Positions 54,401 through 64,000 of a stretch of DNA of 64,000 bases are shown piece by piece. Under the pieces are notes generated by a model that saw only the letters and a list, made by a program, of their open reading frames with translations, did no database searches and was not told the DNA's origin. The DNA comes from Thinopyrum elongatum (Eukaryota > Streptophyta > Magnoliopsida > Poales > Poaceae): assembly GCA_011799875.1 (NCBI GenBank), contig CM022302.1:204076814-204140813 (forward strand), given 5' to 3'. The position numbers and the translations under genes were made by a program. Every line of letters begins with the position of its first letter. Positions within the stretch are counted from its first letter, which is position 1.

Positions 54401-57400
54401 AGCTGCTCCGACCCACATCTCAACGACACTCAACAGCAAATAGGAAGCCGCGCTCATCCAGTTCCTCCGTGAGAACTGGGACATCTTTGCATGGAAACCA
54501 TCAGACATGCCAGGTGTACCCAGGGGGCTAGCTGAGCACCGTTTGTGTGTCGACTCCAAAGCCAAACCTGTCAAAGAGCATCTCTGTCGGTCCGCCGCGG
54601 AAAAGAGGAAGGCGTTTGGCGAGGAAGTGGCTCGACACCTGGCAGCTGAGTTCATTCGCGAGATATACCACTCCGAGTGGCTTGCCAACATCGTCATGGT
54701 CCCCAAGAAGGATAATTCACTCCGTATGTGCATTGACTTCAAGCATATCAATTGGGCCTGCCCGAAAGATCATTTTCCGCTCCCTCGCATCGATCAGATA
54801 GTCGACTCGACTGCGGGGTGTGAGCGTTTGTCTTTTCTTGATGTGTATTCCGGATACCATCAGATCCGTCTGTATGGGCCAGATGAAATAAAAATGGCCT
54901 TCATCACCCCATTCGGGTGTTTTTGCTATGTCACTATGCCATTCGGTCTCAAAAATGCTGGCACCACATTCATGCGCATGATCCAGAAGTGCCTGCTCAC
55001 TCAGATCAGTCGGAATGTGGAGGCCTATATGGATGATATTGTGGTCAAGTCACATAAAGGTTTCGACCTGCTGACTGATCTCGCTGAAACCTTTGCCAAT
55101 TTGAGAAGGTATGACATTAAGTTGAATCCGTCCAAGTGCACATTCGGAGTACCCGAAGGCAAGCTACTAGGTTTCCTCGTTTCCGAACAAGGAATAGATG
55201 CCAATCCCGAGAAGATCGGTGCAATTCTCCGAATGTAACGCCCTGTGTGTGTGCATGACGTTCAGAAGCTCACAGGTTGTCTCGCTGCATTGAGTCGGTT
55301 TATTTCACGACTCGGTGAAAAGGCACTGCCTCTTTACCGACTGATGAAAAAATCTGACACGTTCGAGTGGACTCCCGAAGCCGAAGCAGCGTTTGTGGAG
55401 CTTAAAGCCCTGCTTTCCACCCAGCCGGTGCTTGCTGCTCCGAACAGCAAGGAGCCTCTACTCTTATACATTGCAACCACTAGTCAAGTTGTCAGCACAG
55501 TGCTCACAGTGGAGCGAGAAGAAGAAGGCAAGGCCTATAAAGTTCAGTGCCCAGTGTACTATATCTCTGAAGTCTTGACTCCATCCAAGCAGAGGTATCC
55601 ACATTACCAGAAGCTTGTTTATGGAATTTACTTGACTGCGAAGAAAGTGGCACATTATTTCCAAGACCACTCGGTTTCAGTCATCAGCGATGCTCCATTG
55701 TGTGAGATCATGAACAATCGAGATGCAATGGGTCGAGTGGCTAAGTGGGCAATTGAACTTCTCCCTCTGGATATCAAGTTTGAAGCGAAGAAGGCGATCA
55801 AATCTCAAGCGCTCGCAGATTTCTTGGCCGAGTGGATTGAACAGCAACAGCCGACTCAAGTTCACTCAGAACACTGGACTATGTTCTTCGATGGGTCTAA
55901 GATGTTGAATGGTTCTGGTGCCGGAGTGGTCCTGGTGTCCCCAAGAGGTGATAAACTCAGTTATGTCCTCCAGATTCACTTTGATTCTTCCAATAATGAA
56001 GCCGAGTATGAGGCACTGCTTTACGGGTTGCGTATGGCCATTTCACTTGGCGTCCGTCACCTGATGGTCTACGGTGACTCGGATTTGGTGGTCAATCAGG
56101 TGATGAAGGAGTGGGATGTTAGAAATCCTGCCATGACAGGATACTGCAATGCTGTGAGGAAGTTGGAGAAAAAGTTCGAGGGTTTGGAGCTTCACCACAT
56201 TCCCCGACTCAAAAATCAAGCAGCTGATGATCTGGCGAAGATAGGTTCCACTCGGAAGCCCATCCCCAGCAATGTGTTTCTAGAGCACCTCCATTCCCCA
56301 TCAGTACAGGAAGATCCTTTCACTGAAGAGCCTCCCCAGGCGAAAAGTCCTACCGATCTGACTGAAATCGAGATACCTGCTGTTATTGACTTGGTGATGG
56401 AGATCTTGGTGATTACTCCCGACGGGACTGTGCCGTACGTTGCATACATACTCAAAAAGGAGCTCCCAGAGGATGAGGTCGAGGCGCGTCAGATTGTTCG
56501 TAGGTCCAAGGCGTTCACAGTGATAGGTGGACAGCTCTACAGAGAGAGTGTCACAGGCGTGGCCCAACGATGCATCTCCCCAGAGGAGGGTCGACTGATC
56601 TTGGAAGAAATCCACTCGGGGACCTATGGTCACCATGCGTCCTCTCGGACAATTGTGGCCAAAGCATACCGAGCTGGATTCTACTGGCCACGGACCAATG
56701 AAGCAGCTCAAGAGATCGTTCAGCATTGTGAAGGATGCCAGTTCTACGCGAACATGTCTCATAAGCCTGCGTCTACCCTGAAAACCATCCCACTCGTCTG
56801 GCCGTTCGCCGTGTGGGGTTTGGACATGATTGGACCACTTAGGACAGGCAGGAACGGCTTCACTCATCTGCTCATTGCAGTCGACAAATTCACGAAGTGG
56901 ATCAAAGCCAAACCAATCAAAAACTTAGATTCTCGCACAGCTATCAAGTTCATAAAGGAGCTGATATTCCGATATGGAGTTCCACACAACATTATCACAG
57001 ACAACAGTTCAAACTTCGACTCGGAAGAATTCAGAGCATTCTGCGCTTCCCAGGGCACTCGGGTGGATTACGCATCTGTTGCGCACCCGCAGTCAAATGG
57101 TCAAGCTGAAAGAGCAAACGGTTTGATCCTCCAAGGGTTGAAGCCTCAACTCATGCGCGACCTTGAACATGCAGCTGGAGCCTGGGTGACGGAACTGCCG
57201 TTTGTTCTGTGGGGTTTGAGGACGACTCCTAACCGGTCCACCAATCGAACTCCTTTCTTCATGGTGTATGGAGCTGAAGCCGTACTGCCTAGTGATCTTT
57301 TTCACAATTCGCCCAGAGTGGAACTTTATTCAGAGGCTGAGGCAGAGCAGGCACGCCAAGACGCTGTTGACCTTTTAGAAGAAGAACGAGAGATGGCCCT

Positions 57401-57656
57401 GATTCGGTCGACTGTTTATCAGCAAGATCTTCGTCAATTCCATGCGAGGAATGTCAGAGGTCGAGCATTTCAAGAAGGAGACCTAGTGCTCCGAGTGGAT
57501 CAACAGCATCCGCATAAGCTCGCTCCTGCATGGGAAGGTCCTTTCATCGTCACCAAGGTGCTTCACAATGGAGCTTATCACCTTTACAACCTAACTCTGA
57601 AGAAAGATGAGCCGCGCTCCTGGAACGCAGATCTTCTTCGTCATTTTTATACTTGA
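51457..57656 (+). pseudogene. Element E gag-pol polyprotein
   Basis: It starts at ATG 51457 (MVSSGGLSLGREI). The first 1.2 kb of gag carry stops and at least one shift. From 52692 one frame runs to TGA 57654-57656, with stops only at 52947, 54441 and 55236. Order: Retrotrans_gag (52860-53150), Cys-His motif (CAIH...HTTRQC near 53490), protease (VLMDGGSGLNIL, 53867), reverse transcriptase (MCIDFKHIN, FLDVYSGYHQI, YMDDIVVK at 55027), RNase H (55340-55840), second RNase H-like domain (MFFDGSKMLNGSGAG, 55880-56240), integrase zinc-binding region (56620-56760) and core (WGLDMIGPL, ITDNSSNF, NGQAERAN), and a C-terminal segment (WEGPFIVTKV). YMDD and all three integrase acidic residues are kept, so decay is recent. 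Confidence 0.85.
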
Positions 57657-57765
57657 CAGTCGGATTGTCAAGATGTAATAAGAGTACTTGTTCGATTGTT
57701 TATCAAGACATGGTTCTTGCAGTCTCTTAATGATTGTTCTCGCATAAGCATGTGTTCAAATCCCC

Positions 57766-59085
57766 TAGTGGGTGGCTTAGCCGCGAACCAGTTTCGCCTA
57801 AGTTAAAAAACTACTCCGAGTGGAGAGCAATCCTCCCACTCGGGGGCTTAGCCGCGAACCAGTTTCGCCTAAGTTAAAAGAAAACTACGCCGAGTCGAGA
57901 GCAATCCTTCCACTCGGAGGCTTAGCCGCGAACCAGTTTCGCCTAAGTTAAAAAACTACTCCGAGTGGAGAGCAATCCTCCCACTCGGGGGCTTAGCCGC
58001 GAACCAGTTTCGCCTAAGTTAAAAAACTACTCTGAGTGGAGAGCAATCCTCCCACTCGGGGGCTTAGCCGTGAACCAGTTTCGCCTAAGTTAAAAAACTA
58101 CTCCGAGTGGAGAGCAATCCTCCCACTCGGAGGCTTAGCCGCGAACCAGTTTCGCCTAAGTTAAAAAACTACTCCGAGTGGAGAGCAATCCTCCCACTCG
58201 GGGGCTTAGCCGCGAACCAGTTTTGCCTAAGTTAAAAAACTACTCCGAGTGGAGAGCATTCCTCCCACTCGGGTCTTACCGAACTAGTTTCGCTTAAGTT
58301 TAAAAAACACTCGAGGTGAGAGCATCCCCCCACTCAGGGGCTTAGCCGCGAACAAGTTTCGCCTAATTTAAAACTACTCCGAGTGGAGAGCAATCCTCCC
58401 ACTCGGAGGCTTAGCCGCGAACCAGTTTCGCCTAAGTTAAAAAACTACTCTGAGTGGAGAGCAATCCTCCCACTCAGGGGCTTAGCCACGAACCAGTTTC
58501 GCCTAAGTTAAAAAAACTACTCCGAGTGGAGAGCAATCCTCCCACTCGGAGGCTTAGCCGCGAACCAGTTTCGCCTAAGTTAAAAAACTACTCCGAGTGG
58601 AGAGCAATCATCCCACTCAGGGGCTTAGCTGTGAACCAGTTTCGCCTAAGTTAAAAAACTACTCCGAGTGGAGAGCAATCCTCCCACTCGGGGGCTTAGC
58701 CGCGAACCAGTTTCTCCTAAGTTAAAAAACTACTCCGAGTGGAGAGCAATCCTCCCACTCGGGGGCTTAGCCGTGAACCAGTTTCGCCTAAGTTAAAAAA
58801 CTACTCCTAGTGGAGAGCAATCCTCCCACCCGGGGGCTTAGCCGCGAACCAGTTTCGCCTAAGTTAAAAAACTACTCCGAGTGGGGAGCAATCCTCCCAC
58901 TCCGGGGGCTTAGCCGCGAACCAGTTTCGCCTAAGTTAAAAAACTACTCCGAGTGGAGAGCAATCCTCCCACTCAGGGGCTTAGCCGTGAACCAGTTTCG
59001 CCTAAGTTAAAAAACTACTATGAGTGGAGAGCAATCCTCCCACTCGGAGGCTTAGCCACGAACCAGTTTCACTAAAGTTAAAAAA
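57766..59085 (+). repeat. Minisatellite of about 72 bp, 19 copies
   Basis: Each unit reads approximately GGCTTAGCCGCGAACCAGTT, CGCCTAAGTTAAAAAACTAC, TCCGAGTGGAGAGCAATCCT, CCCACTCGGG. I count 19 CTTAGCC-type starts between 57773 and 59050; the unit near 58265 is degenerate. The unit boundary CACTCGGGGGCTTA resembles the polypurine tract ATTCGGGGGCTAA of the same element. It lies between pol and the antisense gene. The short flank 57657-57765 is the pol 3' noncoding end. Confidence 0.9.
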
Positions 59086-59252
59086 TCCATTCGCTCGAAG
59101 CATGTGATAAACAAGAAAGCAGATATTCGGATAAATCCACCAAGTTCAGAAGCGCAAGCAAAAGTACTCAGGCGTCAAGACCGAATGAGTTTAATGGTTA
59201 CAAGATCACTCGGCATTCCGAGGCAAATAAATTCAAATCATTAAGTTTTTCT

Positions 59253-62200
59253 TCACTCGGCAGGAGGAGGACTTGCTGGCTCGACGAAGGTGTCCAAGTC
59301 AATGCCGTCACCTATGCGAGTGGCTGCCTCAATGAAAGTCTCCATGAAGGATTCAAACTGGAGCTTCTTCATGTTCGCCACTTGGAGGGCCTTCAGTTTT
59401 TCTTCTTTGGCATCTTTCAATGGACTCGGACGAGTGAAAGAGCCACATCAGCCCCACAGCGAGCAGCTGATTTCTTCCGCGCTTGCATTCGACCAGGGAT
59501 TTCATTGAGCCAAGTCATCAGTGACTCGAGGTCATTCTGAAGTACATCCTCTGGCCATAGCTCCTTGTCTACCCATGTCAGTGCAACCTTCAGTCGAGCA
59601 ATGCACCCCAAGACGCTGTCGAGACGAGCCTCAAGTCGCAGTACATTCATCGCAGCTTCATCTTTGACGAGTGACTTTGTGGAGTCCAGGCCTGGTTCAA
59701 TTCATTCAGTTTCCTGCTCAAAGTTCTGACAGAACTCTGCACAAAGAGAGAAAGTATGGGTCAGCAGCAACATTATGTAGAAGTTTTTTGGATTCACTCA
59801 GATGAAGAAGGACACCTTCAAGCATGATGTACATCTTCTTTGCAAGGCCCCCCAAGTATACCTCCAACTCGTCCCTCTTTCGAGTGAGTTGGTCCACCTT
59901 GTCAGTCAAGACAATCTTCTCCTCCCTCAGCTGAGCAGCCTTTTTCTTCGCCTCATCAACAACGGTCTTCAAGGTTGCGTTCTCCTCCTCGAGTTTACCG
60001 ACTGAAGCCAGCTTCGTCTCAGCTGCTTCAGTCTTCTCTCGAGCCACCTTCTGCGCCCCCGCGAGTTCATTGTCCTTCCTCTCCAGCGCCTGCTTCATAG
60101 TGTCTAAAGAAATAACATTCTTCAGTCGTGCTTGGAGCTGGTGGTTTTCACTACGTACATCTGTTCGAGTGGAGTCACTCGGTTCAAAGGACAAAAAGAA
60201 GAAATGACAAAGCGCACAGTAGCAAAGTGTTACCTCCCATGGTCTTCACTTCATCCTGAGCATCCTTCAAGTTCTTCTTAGCAAGTTCTAGATCCAGTTG
60301 GAGTTGGATCTTCTCCTTCTCCAGGGCAACGTACTGAGTCCCAAGTTCACAAGATTTCTAAGATCAACAAAAAGACAATTCAGTCAACGAAGAGAAAGAC
60401 AATTCCTCTACTTCCGAGTGGAGAAGAGCAAATCCAGATTGCTATTATCAGAAATGTTCTAAGACCATCGCCGAATCAAACATTCGACGACGGTCTCGGG
60501 AACTACACCCAGTGGGTGCACTCAGCGTGCCCCCACTGGATCAATTTCCCACTCAACGCGGCCTGACCGTTTCGAGTGGAAGAGACAAAAAAAAGCAGCT
60601 TGTTCTCAGATCCCCGCCGAATCAAACATTCGACGGTGGTCTCGGGGACTACACCCAGTGGGTGCACTCAGTGTGCCCCCACTGGATAAATTTCCACTTG
60701 GTACGGCCTGACCGATTCGAGTGAAGAGCTTCAAGCAAAACAATATTCTAAGACCCCCGCCGAATCAAACATTCGACGGCGGTCTCGGGGACTACACCCA
60801 GTGGGTGCACTCAGCGTGCCCCCACTGGATCGATTCCCCACTCGGCGCGGCCTGACCGTTTCGAGTGGATGGAATTCAGAACAAAAGAAAACACCCAGTG
60901 GGTGTACAGATTCAACAGAATCAAGACACAAAAAAAATTCAATCGGAAATCAACTTACTATCGCACTTACTCGGACATTCGCTTGAAGGGTTGTGCTGGC
61001 GTCATAAGCTAGCTTGCTCCTTTCATATACCTCCTTCAGGCGCTGCATCATCAAGCCGGCCTGGATCATAGCCTCCTTGCTGGCCCCGGTCTGGTCCTCT
61101 GGGACATGGTGCAGAGCGAATATAGTCGACGGCGGAGCTGATGATACAGTTGGAACGATCGGCACTTGAGTCCGGTCAGCAGGTCCAGAGGTTGGAAGAG
61201 TTGATACCAATGGCAGAGCAGTCGACGGCAGAGCGGTAGAGATAGCGCCAGTCTGAGACGAGCCACCAGGTTCTTGAGGAGCAAGTTCAGGCGGTGTACG
61301 AGATGTCTGACCTGAAGGCGTTCTCCTAGCATGGCTTCGTGAGGAATTTGGCCTGCCTCTTCCTCCTGTGCTTCTTGGAGGTTCCTCCTCGTCATCGTCT
61401 GGGAGAGTGATGACATTGGTTGGCGCTGCAGTCACTCGACAATCAGATCTCAGTCAACCGTCAGAACCGATTGCGGAATAGAACAAGGTGTGAGTTGGTT
61501 TTACCTGCCCGAGAAGTAGCTACGTCCGCAGTATCCGCGTCTGCGCGTTCGTCATCGATCTCCATCTGAGGTGTCCCAGAGGTAGCCGCCCTGGGATTCA
61601 GAATTCCATTCGGTCAGCAGAAACATAAAGGTCTGTGAGAATAAGACAGAAAGTGAAACGGTTTGCAACAAAAGCTCTTACGTCGAAGCAATAGGCACAG
61701 CAACCTTGATCCTGGGCAAAGCCTTCCGAGGTTTAGGTGGAACAACCTTAGCTTGTTTAGCAGTCTTCTCAGTCGGGTCAGGGGTTGGCGTCCGAGTGCG
61801 CTTCTGGGTCCTGGCACTCGACGCCTCAGCTTTACCCTGGACAGCCGCTGGGTCTTGTGTCTGCTTGGTACGGTGCTCGGTGCGCGGTGGTGACTCGACT
61901 TCTTCACTGTCATCAGAGTCGTCGCTGTCGTCTTCACTGTCGTCGGCGTATTCAATATCAACGCTCCCGCCCTCGCTCTCCGCTCCTTCGATGAGTTGTT
62001 CCCCGTTCGGCATGGGCGAGTACATTTTTGTGAATACATGCGAGGCACAGATTATAGAGATCAGTCGGATTCCAACACAGTCGCATATTGAGGAATAAAA
62101 GACAAAACACTCGACAAGTTATGCCCAACCTCTCCTGGAAGATGCTCAGTGTCGAATGGCAAGATCCGCTTTGCTCCTCGAGGGTTGTCCTTGTTTCCAG

Positions 62201-63116
62201 TAATGCTCCGAAGCCACTGCGCCACTGTCTCCTCTTGGACCTCCTCCGGGTGGGTCCGGGCAGTGTCCTCTATACCTGAGTACAGCCACATAGGGTGGTC
62301 GCGAGCTTGCAAGGGCTGGATGCGTCGACTGAGAAACACCTCCAGCAAATCCATGCCTGTTACTCCGCCCCAGACCAGCGCAATGACTGCGTCAACCAGG
62401 ATGGCCACCTCACCCTTCTCCTCCTCTTCTACAGTCAGCGAACGAGGGGTGCGGAGTCTCTCCAGAGAGAAAGGGGGAAGGCCAGTCGACTGGCCAGGAG
62501 TTGGGACATCTTTGCAGTAAAACCAGGTCGACTGCCACCCCCTAACCGACTCAGGAAAGGTCATGGGAGGGAAAGAGCTCCTACCCCTCATTTGGATTCC
62601 CAAACCTCCACACATTTGGATCACATGGGTCTTCTCATCAGTCGGATTGGCTTTATTAACCGACTGAGATCGGCAAGTGAAGATGTGCTTGAATAGGCCC
62701 CAATGAGGGTGGCACCCAAGGAAGTTTTCGCACATCGAAACAAATGCAGCAAGGTACGAGACGGTGTTTGGAGGAAAGTGATGGATCTGAGCACCAAAGA
62801 AATTCAAGAATCCGCGAAAGAATGGATGCGGAGGCAGGGAGAAACCTCTTTCCACATGAGTCGTGAGGAGAACCCGATCATCGTCGCGCGGCGTGGGCTC
62901 AATCTCTCCTTCCGGTAGCCTCCAAGACCCAGGCGCTATCAGGCCATCGGCGGTGAGCCCCTCCAGATCCTCCTCCGAGACCGACGAGCGGATCCAATCC
63001 GCTTGGATCCAGCCCAGTGGCAGAGCAGATCGCGAGGTCGACCCCTTGGCCGCCTTCTTGCCCTTAGCTGTCGTCTTCTTCGCGCGCTCCAGGGCCTTCG
63101 TCTTGTCCTTCGCCAT
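59253..63116 (-). pseudogene. Element E antisense gene: PF04195-like head, acidic middle, coiled coil
   Basis: ATG at 63116 starts MAKDKTKALERAKKTTAKGK (basic, nuclear-type). Exon 1 runs to about 62130 with LPLGWIQADWIRSSVSEEDL, PFFRGFLNFFGAQIHHFPPN and WQSTWFYCKD, typical of PF04195. Further exons, placed by similarity of style and splice text, lie about 62055-61680 (acidic DDSDDSDDSEE, then KPRK), 61595-61505, 61435-60960 (GGRGRPNSSRSHARR, AT-hook-like), 60355-60235, 60195-59750 and 59730-59253. The last two form a long coiled coil (QALERKDNELAGAQKVAREK) and end VEPASPPPAE. A shift near 59420 breaks the final exon. Function is unknown; it runs opposite to pol. Confidence 0.7.
60455..60875. 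repeat. Three tandem units, each with two hairpins, in an intron of the antisense gene
   Basis: Each unit contains CCGCCGAATCAAACATTCGACGGCGG (the first copy diverged), followed by CCAGTGGG, TGCACTCAGCGTGC and CCCACTGG, then GCGGCCTGACCGTTTCGAGTG. The second palindrome has an 8-bp perfect outer stem plus GCAC/GTGC; copies lie at 60509-60539, 60655-60685 and 60798-60828. The period is about 145 bp. Confidence 0.75.
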
Positions 63117-63232
63117 TGCTGCGGTGGTCGACGGGCACGAGCCGAGCGGTGCTGCACTGGAGAGGGCGAGGCAGAAAGGCAAGGGAGAAAGGGGAAAATG
63201 GTGGGCACTGTTGCACACATTGGCCATGTCGC

Positions 63233-63243
63233 CATATATATCC
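63233..63243 (-). promoter_or_regulatory. TATA-like box of the antisense gene in element E
   Basis: The minus strand reads GGATATATATG, 117-127 bp upstream of ATG 63116, a suitable distance for a core promoter. Confidence 0.5.
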
Positions 63244-63641
63244 ACGCGCCCAAGTGACTGACTCGTGGGCCCGCATGATCTCAGCACATCCCGCAACCGG
63301 CGCTATCTTGATACGTGGCGAAAAAGGTGGCGCGAGGATCGAGGAGTCCCTTCCCACTTGCTCCGCTTACCGCGCTGCGTCCGGCCCGCGCGCTTCTCCA
63401 AATTTCGAATCCTACAAAATCCGGGCCAGCAAATCAGTCGATCGCGTCAAGGGCACCTAAATTCAATCTGCTCGATGCTATGCTACTTATTTCATTCGGA
63501 TATTCAAGAAGCCAAAATCGATCAAGGCGACTGACGAAGGATTAAAGTACCAACGTACTTTCAGACTCCCAAGAAAGTGTCTCCGAGACATTGAGTCGGG
63601 TTGAAATCGACTTCAATCCTCCTTCACTCGGTGCTCGATCC

Positions 63642-63654
63642 ATTCGGGGGCTAA
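63642..63654 (+). other. Polypurine tract of element E
   Basis: ATTCGGGGGCTAA precedes the TG of the 3' LTR directly. The stretch 63300-63641 upstream is noncoding, and I see nothing else in it. Confidence 0.8.
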
Positions 63655-64000
63655 TGACGATGACATGTACCTAGGGTAGGGTCTTGGGCCTGACTTATAT
63701 GCCCTACCCAAGGTCACTACACAAGAGGCCAAGGCCTACGAAGACAGAAAGGAGATACCGACTGGAATCATCTCGGAGTGCAACCCACTCGACGGAAGAT
63801 CACTCGGAGACTCCAATTCCACTCGACCGCCGTCGGTCACTCGGAGAACCAGAAGATCCACTTGAAGGGCAAGAGGCCTAAGTTCACCTGTAGAATAGCA
63901 ACGGTCGGTCATTCACCCCGTCACCATAAAGGTCATTAAACACGAGCGTTACCAGTAACGTACGTGACTTTACTCCCTCATTGAACCCCTGTGTAACTCA
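63655..64000 (+). repeat. Element E 3' LTR, cut by the window end
   Basis: It matches 50802-51147 with about 15 substitutions and no gaps. The remaining 239 bp lie beyond the window. Confidence 0.9.

Larger units (their letters stand above)
50802..64000 (+). mobile_element. Element E: Ty3/Gypsy (Tat/Retand-type) retrotransposon, most complete copy
   Basis: It has a 5' LTR (585 bp), primer site, gag-pol, a 19-copy minisatellite, a spliced antisense gene, a polypurine tract and the first 346 bp of the 3' LTR, where the window ends. The pol frame is unshifted from 52692 to 57656. The 5 bp before the 5' LTR are CAACA (50797-50801); the partner is out of view. By hand I count about 15 differences, 13 of them transitions, in the 345 bp that both LTRs show. 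Confidence 0.9.

Noticed and set aside
57766..59085. CRISPR-like array
   Set aside because: The whole 72-bp unit is repeated with no unique spacers, in a plant retrotransposon. It is a minisatellite.

Overview
This window is a stretch of large plant genome made almost entirely of nested transposable elements. The families point to a Triticeae grass (wheat, Aegilops or barley type): Ty3/Gypsy elements with polyproteins like those of the plant Tat/Retand lineage, each carrying an extra gene on the opposite strand; a CACTA terminus starting CACTACAAAA; a Stowaway-type MITE; and hAT and PIF/Harbinger remnants. I see no intact host gene, no tRNA or rRNA gene and no bacterial feature. All assignments come from reading the sequence, without database searches.

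Layout. (1) 1-12149: probable right-hand part of a large CACTA element. It holds two decayed, related gene copies of a Ptta/En/Spm-like (Transposase_24-like) family: copy A (about 1-4265) and copy B (about 5600-10492). Next comes a GGGCC-rich subterminal array and a CACTA terminus at 12149. (2) 12150-19859: element B, a minus-strand LTR retrotransposon without gag-pol, carrying a GC-rich array and a 176-residue ORF. The CACTA sits in its 3' LTR, and a hAT with a perfect 8-bp target duplication lies inside it. (3) 19860-50370: element C, a plus-strand Gypsy element whose left part lies outside the window. It is interrupted by element B (in gag), element D (24815-37611), a TIR element F (37667-42953) and a solo LTR H (44386-45909). 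Element D carries a 4.2-kb LTR-like insertion G (25087-29292) in its own 5' LTR. (4) 50371-50801: a PIF/Harbinger transposase fragment, apparently the older site into which C and E landed. (5) 50802 to the window end: element E, the best preserved Gypsy element, with 5' LTR, gag-pol, a 19-copy minisatellite, a spliced antisense gene and the start of its 3' LTR.

How the parts work together. C, D and E share one plan: 5' LTR, primer site, gag-pol (protease, reverse transcriptase, RNase H, a second RNase H-like domain, integrase), a noncoding repeat block, a gene on the opposite strand, polypurine tract, 3' LTR. The antisense genes of C and E are related to each other (PF04195-like head plus coiled coil). 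That of D is different: an AT-hook followed by a B3-like DNA-binding domain. All three have a TATA-like box upstream on their own strand. All gag-pol copies have stop codons, and C and D also have frameshifts; C and D have lost an integrase catalytic aspartate.

The most interesting items are the antisense B3/AT-hook gene in D, the separate antisense promoters, the array of 30-nt in-phase micro-exons in copy A (3399-3980), the polypurine-tract-like arrays before the 3' LTRs, and the gene-replaced element B.
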